Shown: piece by piece, positions 49,761 to 59,270 of the stretch
Numbering within the stretch: the first letter of the stretch is position 1
How the letters are laid out: each line of letters starts with the position of its first letter
Source: JAOUEA01 sp963734685
GTDB lineage: Bacteria > Actinomycetota > UBA4738 > HRBIN12
Direction: 5' to 3'
Assembly: GCA_963734685.1 (NCBI GenBank)
Contig: CAVTIC010000001.1
Coordinates: 744,001 to 808,000, forward strand
DNA: 64,000 nt
Notes under the pieces: model-generated
What the model saw: the letters and a program-made list of their open reading frames with translations, nothing else
Told to the model about the DNA's origin: nothing
Databases searched by the model: none
Made by a program: the position numbers and the translations under genes

Positions 49761-49931
49761 TCAGCGCTCCTCTGGAACCTCGTGATGTCCCGCGGCGCCT
49801 GGCGCGGCGGGTGCGAGCGAGTGGCGGAACCGCCGGTCGCGCGCGAGCAGGATCCAGCCGCTCACGCCGACCGTGAGCGCGGCGACGGTGAGCATGACGA
49901 TGGCGACGAGGAGCAGGGTCTCGCGGTCCAT
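49761..49931 (-). CDS. 56-residue single-pass membrane protein at the head of the his operon
   Basis: The frame starts MDRETLLLVAIVMLTVAALT, continues with a second half of the same helix and a basic tail ending HHEVPEER. One membrane helix (residues 5-30) with a cytoplasmic, Arg-rich tail is predicted. The stop TGA lies one base before the hisD ATG, and the hisD ribosome site is within its last codons, which argues for translation and coupling. No family recognised; it was overlooked by length-limited frame searches. Confidence 0.65.
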   Translation of the reverse strand: MDRETLLLVAIVMLTVAALTVGVSGWILLARDRRFRHSLAPAAPGAAGHHEVPEER

Positions 49932-49989
49932 GGAAGGGCTCCAGGGTACCGAAACGATGGAGGCCCCAGTCGGTGGCCGGTCATGGGAG

Positions 49990-50016
49990 CGGGCCGGCGC
50001 CTCCGGCGCCGGCCCG
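49990..50016 (-). terminator. Terminator hairpin downstream of hup
   Basis: CGGGCCGGCGCC (49990-50001) and GGCGCCGGCCCG (50005-50016) form a perfect 12-bp stem with a three-base loop, 25 bases after the HU stop codon on the minus strand and before the his operon. No T-tract follows. It separates hup from the his operon. Confidence 0.8.
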
Positions 50017-50041
50017 CGGTGGTGCGGAGCAGTGGCTGGTA

Positions 50042-50314
50042 CTACTTCACGCTGCTCTTCAGGCGCGCGCCCGCGGTCACCTTGACCGTCGCGCTCGCGG
50101 GGATGGCGATCGTCTCGCCCGTGCGCGGGTTGCGGCCGGTGCGCGCGGCTCGCTTGACCTTCTGGAACGAGATGAAGCCCGGGATCGAGATCTTGTCGCC
50201 CTTAGCGACCTCGGCCTCGATCGTCTCGGTCATCGCCTTGATGACCTCGTCGACCGTGGACTTGGCGATCCCGCTCTTGTCCGCGATCGCGTCGACCAAC
50301 TCTGCCTTGTTCAT
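50042..50314 (-). CDS. hup: HU-family DNA-binding protein
   Basis: A 90-residue HU protein: MNKAELVDAIADKSGIAKST at the start, GFISFQKVKRAARTGRNPRTGE in the DNA-binding arm and IPASATVKVTAGARLK at the end. It lacks the long Lys/Ala-rich C-terminal tail of mycobacterial HupB. The start is set by GGGGAGGTG. Likely a major nucleoid protein. Confidence 0.95.
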   Translation of the reverse strand: MNKAELVDAIADKSGIAKSTVDEVIKAMTETIEAEVAKGDKISIPGFISFQKVKRAARTGRNPRTGETIAIPASATVKVTAGARLKSSVK

Positions 50315-50430
50315 GCGAACACCTCCCCAGGTGTAGTCGGAACCCGGGCAGCCTACCCGGATTCCGCATGATTCCGCGGATTTCCGCCGTTCTTCCGGCA
50401 TCGCCGCAGGTCAGACGCCCTGAGGTGGCG

Positions 50431-51448
50431 TTACCGCTCCCCGCCATGAGCGCCGTCGAACGTGTCGTCGGCGTGGGGCGCGTCGCGGTCGAGACGGTCC
50501 GCGAGCGCCTCGTCGGCGAGCCGGAACGCCATCGCGCTGACGTCGAGATCCTCCCGGTTCGCGAGCACGATCACGGTCGTCGACTCGCTCGGGAAGCGCA
50601 CCATCTTCGACTCCCAGCCGGGGAAGCTGCCCTCCGTGGCTCACGATCGGCAGCCCCCGGTGCGTGCGCACCGACAAGCCCCACGCGTAGTGGATCGGGG
50701 TGCCGTCGTCGAGCGAGCCCCTCGTCGAGAGCCGCTCGGGCAGCCATCCGCCTGTGAGCCGGTCGTCGTCGAAGTTCTCGCTCCAGGTGGCGAGATCCGT
50801 GACGCTCGTCCAGAGCCCGCCTGCCCCGACCGCATGGAAGCGTGCCGGCTCCATGTAGACCTTCCCGTCGTCGGCCTCGAAATGTCCGCGCACGGCTCGC
50901 TCGGGAAGCGGGGAGTCCCGTTCGCGGAAGAACGTGTCGCGCATGCCGAGTGGCTCGAAGATCCGCTCTCGGGCGAGATCGCTGAGTGTGACGCCGCTCG
51001 CCGCATCGATGACCTCCGCGAGCAACAGATAGCCGCGGTTCGAGTACCCGTAGCGCGAACCCGGCTCGAAGTCGAGGTCGGTGACCTCTCGTAGCGCCTC
51101 CAGCAGCTCGGCGTTCCCCCAGCCGGGCACGCCCTCGACCGGCACGCCGGGTCCCGCCCGCGATCGCTCCTTCACCCCTGCTGTGTGGTGGATGAGGTGC
51201 CGGATCGTGACCAGGTCTCCCCACGACGGAAGCCGCGGCACGAACCGCGACACCGGATCGTCGAGATCGAGCGCACGTTCGTACTCGAGGAACGCGACGC
51301 ATGCGGCGACGAACTGCTTCGCGATCGACCCTACGTAGTAGATGGGATCGGCGCCGAGCGATGGGCCCGGATCGGTCGAGGCGACACCCTCTGCGGACAC
51401 CACAATGTCATCGCCGCGAGCGACGGCAGCCGTCCATCCTCCGGCCAC
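50431..51448 (-). CDS. Beta-lactamase-family serine hydrolase, frame broken near 50631
   Basis: The N-terminal part encodes a serine beta-lactamase/penicillin-binding-like protein: GSIAKQF holds the SxxK nucleophile, YGYSNRGYLLL the YxN motif, and VSHGG the third motif. Directly after HGG the frame changes: the continuing frame gives Arg-rich noise to 50411, while the other frame gives GSFPGWESKMVRFPSESTTV and a sensible C-terminus ending at a TAA at 50431-50433. One extra base in the CCC run at 50630-50632 explains this. The start is a GTG eight bases after the ThyX-like gene. No signal peptide; an esterase or peptidase is as likely as a beta-lactamase. Confidence 0.75.
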
Positions 51449-51456
51449 GCCGGATC

Positions 51457-53079
51457 CTAGCTTTCCCGCAGAGCTCTGCGCTTCTGTTCCGTGCGGCGTT
51501 CTGCCTCGAGGCGTTCGAGGTCGACCTCGTCGTAGCTCACGTAGCCGAACGTCTCGCCGATCGCAGGGTGCACGTCGGCGATCAGCCGGTGCATCGTCTG
51601 GGCGACCCGCCGGTACACGGGGTGGCCGGCAGGCTGGGACCGCAGCTCCGTGAGGTGCATCGCCTCTCGCGCCGTCATCTGCATCACGAACCGGATGCGG
51701 TAGGCCATCGAGACCGCGTACTGCGCCTGTTCCACGAAGCCGGCGTCGAGCAGCGCGCGCTCGGTCTCGGCGCTCGCCTGCATCACGCGCTCCCAGTCGT
51801 TGCGCAGCCCGGCCTCGTCGATCTGGGAGGGCGTCTCGTAGCCGTGCTCGGTGGTGAGCCGCTGCCACTCGATCGTGAGCGGACGGTGGCGCTGCAGGTC
51901 GCGGAACGCGCCGTAGTCGCAGAGCACGTCGAACCGGTAGCTCGTGCGCTCCCAGGAACGACCGGGCTTGTGACGACGGTTCGACCGGTCGCCGACGCTC
52001 GCGCGCAGGATCTGGGCGACCTGCTCACGGGGCATCGAGCGCGCGAGCGCCAGCAGCTGGTCGTCGGGCACGTTCGACGACACGTAGAGCACGGCCGCGG
52101 CGATCTTGGTCTCGCCCTCGGGGTCGAAGTCGACGAGCGTGACCTCGTCGCGGTGCTCGGGCTTCGCGCCGGCCTCGCGGAGCACCTGGGCCGTGAGCTC
52201 GTCGACGCGCTCCCGACTCTCCTGCCAGTACCGCGACCACGCGACCCCCCGCTGCTCGACGTCGACGCGTTTGAGGAACTCGGGGATCACTTTCCGGAGC
52301 TCGACCTTCATCAGATCGCCGTACCCGCGCATCTCCGCGAGCGGGTGCACCGCGAGGCGCATCAGCAGCTGCTCGTACGACTGGCCGGTCGCGTAGATGC
52401 CCAGGTTCGAGCGCGTGCCCGCCGGGAGCAGCACACGGAGCGTGTCGCACGTCTTCGCCATGATCGTCTGGCGGTAGACGAAGTCGCTGTCGTCTCCCTG
52501 CTTGGGGTACCGCTCCTTGAACCACGCCTCCATCGGCTCGTACATGCGGCCGTACGCCGTGAACGCCTCGTCGAGGAACGCCGCGTAGCGTTCGCCCGCC
52601 TCCGTGCCGTCGAGCTCGGGAGGAATGGTCGCGCGCCACGCTCCTCCCGGCCGGTCGTCGTAGCGCATGTACCGCGTCGACTGCTCGAGGTAGGCGGCCA
52701 GGCGGCCCCACTCGAGCGCCTTCGCGAGCAGCTGCGACGATTGCTCGCATGCGAGGTGCACGCCGCCGAGCTGCGCCACGGAGTCGTCTCCGTACTCCAC
52801 GAAGACCGAGTCGTACAGGCGAGCTGCCCGCTCGACTCCCACGGTCGCCGATGTGCCCGTGTGCGCTCCGACGATCTCGTCGATATCGCCCGCGAACTCG
52901 TCGAGGAACAGCCGCCGCAGCGACTTCGTCGTGCGCGAGTACCGGGCGAACATCGCCCCCTTCACGGCCTCCGGCAGGTCGACGAGCGCGAACACCGGCC
53001 CTTCGATGTTCGTGAAGTGGCGGGCGAGTACCGCCTGCTCTTCAGGTGTGAAGCGTTCGGTCACATATGCGAGCGTCAT
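51457..53079 (-). CDS. Tandem ThyX-like protein (double FAD-dependent thymidylate synthase fold)
   Basis: A 540-residue protein made of two ThyX-like halves (about 1-260 and 270-540). ThyX enzymes carry RHRx7S. Here the N-terminal half keeps the final part (LEQSTRY, residues 131-137) but has W-G-R where RHR should start, while the C-terminal half has RHR (397-399) but Arg where the Ser should be. So each half keeps a different part of the motif. It may bind FAD and dUMP at a composite site, or may have lost thymidylate synthase activity. It follows pknB by 21 bases in the same direction and precedes the broken hydrolase gene. Confidence 0.8.
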   Translation of the reverse strand: MTLAYVTERFTPEEQAVLARHFTNIEGPVFALVDLPEAVKGAMFARYSRTTKSLRRLFLDEFAGDIDEIVGAHTGTSATVGVERAARLYDSVFVEYGDDSVAQLGGVHLACEQSSQLLAKALEWGRLAAYLEQSTRYMRYDDRPGGAWRATIPPELDGTEAGERYAAFLDEAFTAYGRMYEPMEAWFKERYPKQGDDSDFVYRQTIMAKTCDTLRVLLPAGTRSNLGIYATGQSYEQLLMRLAVHPLAEMRGYGDLMKVELRKVIPEFLKRVDVEQRGVAWSRYWQESRERVDELTAQVLREAGAKPEHRDEVTLVDFDPEGETKIAAAVLYVSSNVPDDQLLALARSMPREQVAQILRASVGDRSNRRHKPGRSWERTSYRFDVLCDYGAFRDLQRHRPLTIEWQRLTTEHGYETPSQIDEAGLRNDWERVMQASAETERALLDAGFVEQAQYAVSMAYRIRFVMQMTAREAMHLTELRSQPAGHPVYRRVAQTMHRLIADVHPAIGETFGYVSYDEVDLERLEAERRTEQKRRALRES

Positions 53080-53100
53080 CGGCTCACGGTACCCCGCGCC

Positions 53101-54774
53101 TCAGACGTCGCCACCGCCGCCCGGGAACACGGTGACCGTCGAGCCGGACTCCACCGACTCGCCCGCGAGCGGCTCCTGTCCCACGATGCGGTTCTGGTTT
53201 GGACATTCGGGGATCGAGGGCACCGGTGAACCCTGCGCGAGCTCGAGTCCGGCATCACTCAGAACCTGTCGCGCCGCGCCGATCGAGAGGCAACCGGTGG
53301 ACACATCGGGCACGGTCACCATCTCCGGGCCGGTCGAGACGAAGATGTCGACCGCCGATCCCGGCTCGACCTCCTCGTCGACCGCCGGGTCAGATCGGAT
53401 CACGAGCTGCGCGTCGATCTCGGAGCTCGCTTCCTCCAGCTGAGAGCCGAGCGTGAGGTCGGCGTCGCGAAGCGCCGCCTCGGCCTGCGACACCGTGAGC
53501 CCTTCGAGGTCGGGGACCACGACGAGGTCGGGTTCGACCGCGACGACGATCGTGACGGTCGAGTCGCTCCCTACCTCCTCGCCGCGCGGTGGGTCCTGCG
53601 CCACTACCGTGCCAGGCTCGGTCTGGTCCGGGTCGACCTCCCGACGGCGGACGTCGACCTTGAGCCCGAGCTCGGCGAGCTCCGCCTCAGCGGTCGCCTG
53701 GTCCTTGCCCACCACGTTGGGAACGATGACCGTGACCGTGCCGTTCCCGTTGCCGGTCAGGCTGTCGACGAGCAGGTAGCCACCGCCGGCGAGCAGCGCG
53801 ACCAACAGCACGCCGATCAGGATGCCGAGCCACACCTTCCGGCCCGATCCCTTCGGCGGCTCGGGCGGGGGCAGCACCGCGGTGTGGGCGGACGGGCGAC
53901 TGATCACCTGGGTCGCGTCGCCGCCGCCTGCCGGCATCAACGGCGTCGCCTCGACCTCCTGTCCGGCCACCACGCGGGCGAGATCGGCAGAGAACTCCTC
54001 GGCGCTCTGGTACCGGTTCGACGGGTTCTTCGAGAGCGCCTTCATCACGACGGCGTCGAGTCGGGCGGGCACGTCGGGGTTCAGCGATGACGGCAGCGCC
54101 GGCGTCTCGTTCACCTGCTTGTAGGCGACCGCGACCGGGGAGTCGCCCACGAACGGCGGACGCCCGGTCAGCAACTCGTAGAGCACCGCTCCGAGCGAGT
54201 AGATGTCGGTGCGCGCGTCGACCGGACCGCCCTGCGCCTGCTCGGGCGAGAGGTAGGACGCGGTGCCGAGCACCGCCGAGGTCTGCGGCGCGGTCTCGGG
54301 ACCGAGCACGCGAGCGATACCGAAGTCCATCACCTTGACCGTGCCGTCGCGAGTGACCATCACGTTGCCGGGCTTGATGTCCCGGTGGATCACGCCTTGT
54401 GCGTGCGCGGCCGCGATCGCGGCGCAGATCTTCTGGGCGATCTCGGCGGCCTGCACGGGCGTGGGGCGACGGCCGGTGTCCATGAACTCCGAGAGGGTCC
54501 GGCCCTCGATGAACTCCATGACGATGTACTGGGTGTCTTCGTCGGCACCGGTGTCGTACACACCGACGATGTTCGGTTGGTTCAGGCGGGCGGCGGCCTG
54601 CGCCTCGCGGCGGAACCTCGCCACGAAGCTCGTGTCGCGCGCGAACTGCGGGAGCAGCACCTTGATCGCGACGGTGCGGTTCAGCACCGGGTCGAATCCG
54701 CGGTAGACCTCGGCCATGCCGCCCGCGCCGATGCGCGCCTCGATCTGGTACCGGTTGCCGAGCGCCGACTTCAT
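53101..54774 (-). CDS. pknB: PASTA-domain Ser/Thr protein kinase
   Basis: A 557-residue membrane kinase. The kinase domain has VAIK (Lys38), HRDIKPGN (Asp132) and DFG (150-152); a Pro-rich juxtamembrane linker follows; one membrane helix lies at about 313-336; the outer part contains three PASTA repeats (about 348-415, 416-484 and 485-550) that bind peptidoglycan fragments or lipid II. It ends in a Gly-rich tail. PknB controls cell-wall synthesis and growth in actinobacteria, with PstP as its phosphatase and FhaA/FhaB as substrates, all present here. Confidence 0.95.
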   Translation of the reverse strand: MKSALGNRYQIEARIGAGGMAEVYRGFDPVLNRTVAIKVLLPQFARDTSFVARFRREAQAAARLNQPNIVGVYDTGADEDTQYIVMEFIEGRTLSEFMDTGRRPTPVQAAEIAQKICAAIAAAHAQGVIHRDIKPGNVMVTRDGTVKVMDFGIARVLGPETAPQTSAVLGTASYLSPEQAQGGPVDARTDIYSLGAVLYELLTGRPPFVGDSPVAVAYKQVNETPALPSSLNPDVPARLDAVVMKALSKNPSNRYQSAEEFSADLARVVAGQEVEATPLMPAGGGDATQVISRPSAHTAVLPPPEPPKGSGRKVWLGILIGVLLVALLAGGGYLLVDSLTGNGNGTVTVIVPNVVGKDQATAEAELAELGLKVDVRRREVDPDQTEPGTVVAQDPPRGEEVGSDSTVTIVVAVEPDLVVVPDLEGLTVSQAEAALRDADLTLGSQLEEASSEIDAQLVIRSDPAVDEEVEPGSAVDIFVSTGPEMVTVPDVSTGCLSIGAARQVLSDAGLELAQGSPVPSIPECPNQNRIVGQEPLAGESVESGSTVTVFPGGGGDV

Positions 54775-54858
54775 CGCGTCACGCTTCTCTCACGTTCCTT
54801 GGCCTCACGTTTCGTTCGCCGGCCCGAGTTCCCTGGCGAACGTTCGCTCGTTCCATGC

Positions 54859-56382
54859 CTACATGTACGCATCGATGACCGCCCTGGCGATCGGGGCGGC
54901 CACCGCGCCGCCCGTGGCCTCGTTCCCGAGGTCACCGCCGTCGAGAACGATAACCGCCACCGCGATGCGAGCGTCGTCACCGGGGCCACCCGGTGCGAAC
55001 GCCGTGAACCACGCGTTCGGGGGACGATCCTCGCCGTTCGTCGCCGTGCCGGTCTTGCCCGCGACCGGGATCGGGAATCCCGAGAACGCGCTCGAGGCCG
55101 TTCCCCCCTGGGTGACCGAGAGCATCATCGTGCGCATCTCCTTCGCGCTGTCGTCGCTGATCGGCTGGCCGTACTGCTCGGGCTCGAACTCGCGGACGAC
55201 CTTGCCGGTCGGATCGCGAACCTCGGTGATCAGGCGAGGTTGCATCATCACCCCGTCGTTCGCGATCGCCGCCGAGATCAAGGCCAGGTGCAATGGGTTC
55301 GTCAGCACGTTGTCGAGGCCGATCGCCGAGAAGGCGAGCTGCGGCTGCCGGTCGGTGAAGTACGAAGGGACCGGGAAGCGCCCGTTCGCCCACGGAAGCA
55401 CGAACGGGATCGTGGGCTCCTCGCACGTGGTCTGGGCGGGCGGGTCGGTGGGGCAGAACCCGTAGGCCCGGGCCTGCTCGCTCATCTCTCTGGCACCGAG
55501 GTCGAGCCCGATCTCGGCGAACGTGACGTTGCAGGACTCCTGGAACGCTTCGGCCATCGACACGGTCTGCGATCCGCCGTTGCAGAGCGAGCCACCGAAG
55601 TTCTCGAGCGTGTTCGTCGTCTGCGGCAGGTCGAGCACGTTCGGATTCGGCCACTGGTCCGTGACGGGGTCGACGCCGTTCTCGAGCGCGGCCGACGCGG
55701 TCACGAGCTTGCCCGTGGAGCCGGGAAGGAACAGCTCGTCCTTCGCCCGCGAGATCAGCGGCTGCTCCGGATCGTCCACGATCGCCTCCCACGCGTCGAC
55801 GATGTCGGCGTCGGTGCCCGAGGAGATCGTGTTCGGGTCGTAGGACGGGTTCGCCACGAGCGCGAGCACATCGCCCGTCTGCGGATCGACCGCCACGACC
55901 GCCCCTGGCAACGATCCGAGTGCGAGCGCGGCCGCCTCCTGCAGGTCGCTGCGGATCGTGGTGTAGATCGAGCCGCCCTTGCGCTCCCTCCCGAGGATCA
56001 GGTCGGCGAACGTCGAGACCGCGAGCTCGGGGGCATCACCCGACAGGAAGGGGTTCGCCGCCTGCTCGAGCTCGGCCCGGCCGTAGATGCGGGAGTAGTA
56101 GCCGGTGAGGCCCGCGTAGAGCGGGCCATCGGAGTAGACGCGGCGGAACAGCAGCTCCGCCCGCCGGTCCTCGTTCGGCACGCTCTTCGCGAGCACCACA
56201 CCGTCCGCCGACAGGATCGCCCCCCGTTCCACCCGGTACTCCGCGATGATCTGGCGCCGTGCGTTCGCGGGCTTCGCCTTGATGTCATCGGCCGCGATCA
56301 CCTGCACGTACGAGAGTTGCGCGAACAACAGCGCGAACAGCACGACGAGTCCGATGCCCAGACGGCGGATGCGCCTATCCAC
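54859..56382 (-). CDS. pbpA: Class B penicillin-binding protein (PbpA)
   Basis: A 507-residue transpeptidase with one N-terminal membrane helix (residues 8-28), a dimerisation domain and the transpeptidase domain: PGSTGK (Ser222, Lys225), SCN and GKTGTAT. It cross-links peptidoglycan, presumably together with RodA, whose gene it overlaps by eight bases (GTG start inside rodA's last codons). A Cys-rich loop (GFCPTDPPAQTTC) may form a disulfide. Confidence 0.93.
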   Translation of the reverse strand: MDRRIRRLGIGLVVLFALLFAQLSYVQVIAADDIKAKPANARRQIIAEYRVERGAILSADGVVLAKSVPNEDRRAELLFRRVYSDGPLYAGLTGYYSRIYGRAELEQAANPFLSGDAPELAVSTFADLILGRERKGGSIYTTIRSDLQEAAALALGSLPGAVVAVDPQTGDVLALVANPSYDPNTISSGTDADIVDAWEAIVDDPEQPLISRAKDELFLPGSTGKLVTASAALENGVDPVTDQWPNPNVLDLPQTTNTLENFGGSLCNGGSQTVSMAEAFQESCNVTFAEIGLDLGAREMSEQARAYGFCPTDPPAQTTCEEPTIPFVLPWANGRFPVPSYFTDRQPQLAFSAIGLDNVLTNPLHLALISAAIANDGVMMQPRLITEVRDPTGKVVREFEPEQYGQPISDDSAKEMRTMMLSVTQGGTASSAFSGFPIPVAGKTGTATNGEDRPPNAWFTAFAPGGPGDDARIAVAVIVLDGGDLGNEATGGAVAAPIARAVIDAYM

Positions 56383-57698
56383 GGGAACGCTCCATCGGGC
56401 CGGAAGACACCCGGATCAACAGCGCGAGCATGATGAACGTCGCGACCCGGCTCGACCCCCCGTAGCTCACGAGCGGCAGCGGCACGCCGGTGAGTGGGAT
56501 CAACCGCGTCACACCCGCGACGATCGCGAACGTCTGCAGCGCGAGGATCGTCGTGAGACCGGTGGCGAGCAGCTTCCCGAACGTGTCGGTTCGCTCCATC
56601 GCGATGCGCAGGCCCCGCGCGATCAGGATCAGGTAGAGCAGCAGCAGCGCGACCGCGCCGATCATGCCGAGCTCCTCGCCGAACGCCGCGAAGATGAAGT
56701 CGCTGCCGACGTAGGGGATCAGTGTCGGCGAGCCCTGTCCGAGCCCGGTGCCCACGATGCCGCCGGTCGCCATCGCGAACCACCCCTGGGCGAGCTGGAA
56801 GTAGCCGGTGCCGGTCACCTTGCCGGGGTCGAGGGCATGCAACCAGGTGTCGACGCGGGTCTGCACGTGGTCGAACGCGAGGTAGCCGAACCACGCCCCG
56901 AGCGCGAAGAGCACGAGGCCGATCCACAGGTATGCCGCACGCCCGCTCGCGACCCACAGCATCACGACGAAGACGCCGAAGAACAGCAGCGACGCACCCA
57001 TGTCCCGCTCGAGGAACAACACCGCGAGGGACCCGCCCCACGCGAGGAGCAACGGGCCGAGGTCTTTCGCACGGGGCAGCCCGAACCGCCCCGCGCCCGC
57101 CGCGAGCAGCTCCTGCTTGTCGGTCAGGTAGGAGGCGAGGAAGACGACGATGAAGATCTTCCCGAACTCGGCCGGCTGGAACGAGAATGGCCCGATCTCG
57201 GCCCACAGCCGCGCGCCGTTGATCTCGCGGCCGATGACGGGCACGACCGGCATCAACAGCAGCGCGACGCCGACCAGGCCGAGTGTGTACGTGTAGGCGT
57301 TCAGCTGGCGGTCGTCGCGGATGAACCAGAGCGTGAGGCAGAACGCGGCGAGACCCACCAGCAGCCAGGTCGCCTGCTCGCGCGCGACCGTGGACTCGCC
57401 GCGCGCGACCATGATCCGGTAGAGCATCGCGATGCCGAGGCCCGCGAGCGCCGTGGCGGTGGGGAAGAGCACGGGATCGGCGCGCGGAGCGGTGAACCGC
57501 ACGACCAGCCACCCAGCCACGAAGGCCGCGGAGAACACGACAGCCGTAGACGACGAAGTCGCGCGGCGTGCGCCCCTTGAGGCCGAGCCCCGCCGTCGCG
57601 TAGGCAGCCAGCGAGATCACCAGGGCGACGATCAGCAGGCCGAGCCCCTTCACGGGGCGGCGTGCCGTCGTGGCGGTGGGGAAGGCGACCTCGCTCAC
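56375..57698 (-). CDS. rodA: RodA/FtsW-family peptidoglycan polymerase, frame broken near 57540
   Basis: A SEDS-family membrane protein with about ten helices. The C-terminal open part (56375-57538) contains REINGARLW, FLERDMGASLLFFG, GTGLGQGSPTLIPYVGSDFIFA and VPLPLVSYGGSS, all family hallmarks. The N-terminal start is in another frame: a GTG at 57698, overlapping the pstP stop by four bases (GTGA), then a first helix GLGLLIVALVISLAAYATAGLGL and RTPRDFVVYG. The frames join at about 57539-57548, so a one- or two-base indel separates them. SEDS proteins polymerise glycan strands from lipid II with PbpA. Confidence 0.88.
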
Positions 57699-58790
57699 CC
57701 GGAGCCGCCCCCACCTTGGCCGATGGCCGCCTGATCGGTGATGTCGGTTCGCATCTGCTCCACGATCGCGAACGCGTCGTCGCGGCTCTCGGCGCTGATG
57801 CCGTCGGGGAGATCGCGGTAGACCTCGATCGCCGCGACCTCCTCGGCGGGGATCTCGGTCTGCGTGTCGACGTCGGACAGGGTGATACCCAACGGGCGGG
57901 CAGGGATGCCGCGGAAGACCGCGACCCGCCCCTGGGACTCGCCCACGTACCACTGGCGATCGACGTACGCGCGCACCGCGAACGACACGCCGGCGAGCAC
58001 GACGATCGAGAGGAGCGCGCCGGCGATCAGGCGCTTCGTGTCGGGGCGTCTCGATGACCGCTGGGAGCTCCCCGGGGGAAGGGTCGCCTTCTTCCGCGTG
58101 GGCGTCGAGGATCAGCGCCGTGATGTTGTCGATGCCGCCCGCCCTGTTGGCCGCCTTCACCAATCGATCGGCAGCCCGTTGTGGGTTGGGCTCGGCCTCG
58201 AGGATCGCCTGGATCTGGTCCTCGGAGACCATGTCGGTGAGCCCGTCGCTGCACAGCAGCAGGCGGTCACCGTCGAGCAGCGCCACGTCATCCTCGTCGA
58301 CCTCGACGCTCTCTTCGGTGCCGACGGATCGTGTGAGCACGTTCCGATGGGGATGGACGTCGGCTTCCCGCCGAGTGATCTCACCGGCCTTGACCATGCG
58401 GGCCACCAGCGTGTGATCGGCGGTGATCTGACGCAGGTCGCCGGCGCGGAGCAGGTACGCGCGGCTGTCGCCGACGTGGGCGAGCCGTGCCGTGCCTTCC
58501 ACGACCATGACCGCCGTGAGGGTGGTGCCCATGCCGCTCACCTGCTGGTCCTGCATCGAGCGTTCGTGCACCGCGCGGTTCGCCGCCCGCACCTGGTCGG
58601 CGAGCGAGCCGTCGTTCGCTCGGAACATCGTCTCGATCGTCTCGAGCGCGAGGCTCGAGGCGACCTCGCCGCCGCGGTGCCCGCCCATGCCGTCGGCGAT
58701 CGCGTACAGGGGCGCCTCGATGAGGTAGGAATCCTCGTTGCCCTCGCGCACCTGACCAATGTCGGTCGCCACCCCGGCCTCGACCCTCAT
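57695..58790 (-). CDS. pstP: PP2C-family Ser/Thr phosphatase PstP, frame broken near 58075
   Basis: The catalytic domain (from 58790 to about 58080) has the PP2C motifs REGNEDSY, YAIADGMGGHRGGEVAS, AHVGDSRAYLLR, LLCSDGLTDMV and GGIDNITAL. After it the frame turns into Arg-rich noise; the sequence QRSSRRPDTKRLIAGALLSI with a membrane helix and an outer domain ending GQGGGGSG continues in another frame and stops at 57695. The frames diverge within a CCCCGGGGG run at 58069-58084. PstP reverses PknB phosphorylation. The ATG overlaps the fhaB stop (ATGA). Confidence 0.88.
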
Positions 58791-59269
58791 CGACGCAGCT
58801 CCAGCACGGTGGTGCCCACACGCACGCGGTCGCCGGGCTGCACCATCGCCGGCGCGGCGAGCCGCTGATCGTTGACGAACGTGCCGTTCGTCGAGCCGAG
58901 GTCCTCGACGTACCAGGAGCCGTTCTTCGCGAACAGCCGGGCGTGCTGCTGCGAGACGAAGGTGTCGTCGAGCGCCAATTCGCACTCAGGCGCCCGGCCC
59001 ATCACCATGTTGCCGCTCACGGCCACGGTCCGCGGCTTCGCTCCCTCGGTGTGGATCACGACCGCCGAAGGCCCCGGTGGAGTGGCCGGCTGAGGGGGAG
59101 CGCCCTTCTTCGACCCGCGTCGTGCCCGGGAGGCGGTCTCGACCGTGAGACCGCGCACCGCCCACCGCATCGATCGCCAGATGAACAGCAGCAGCAGGGC
59201 GAACAGCCCGTACTTGAGCGCCGAGAGCGCGAACGGGGTGACGCTCTGAGCGACCAGCGCCGACCGCAA
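58787..59269 (-). CDS. fhaB: FHA-domain membrane protein FhaB
   Basis: A 160-residue protein with one membrane helix (residues 13-32), a basic linker and a C-terminal FHA domain: MGRAPECELALDDTFVSQQHARLF and LGSTNGTFVNDQRL hold the phosphothreonine-binding Arg, Ser/Gln and Asn. The start is a TTG with a strong GGAGGGG ribosome site, and it follows the fhaA stop by one base (TGAGTTG). FhaB (FipA in mycobacteria) links PknA/PknB signalling to division. Confidence 0.92.
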   Translation of the reverse strand: MRSALVAQSVTPFALSALKYGLFALLLLFIWRSMRWAVRGLTVETASRARRGSKKGAPPQPATPPGPSAVVIHTEGAKPRTVAVSGNMVMGRAPECELALDDTFVSQQHARLFAKNGSWYVEDLGSTNGTFVNDQRLAAPAMVQPGDRVRVGTTVLELRR

Positions 59270-59270
59270 C

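Noticed and set aside
50411..51868. A 485-codon single open frame for the beta-lactamase-like gene
   Set aside because: The first 140 codons are noise over the end of the ThyX-like gene, and the last 70 follow the wrong frame after the indel at 50630-50632.
56298..58985. An 895-codon minus-strand frame running from pstP through rodA into pbpA
   Set aside because: Only the PP2C part and the short RodA N-terminus in it are real; the rest is Arg-rich noise. The long frame results from the indels near 58075 and 57540.
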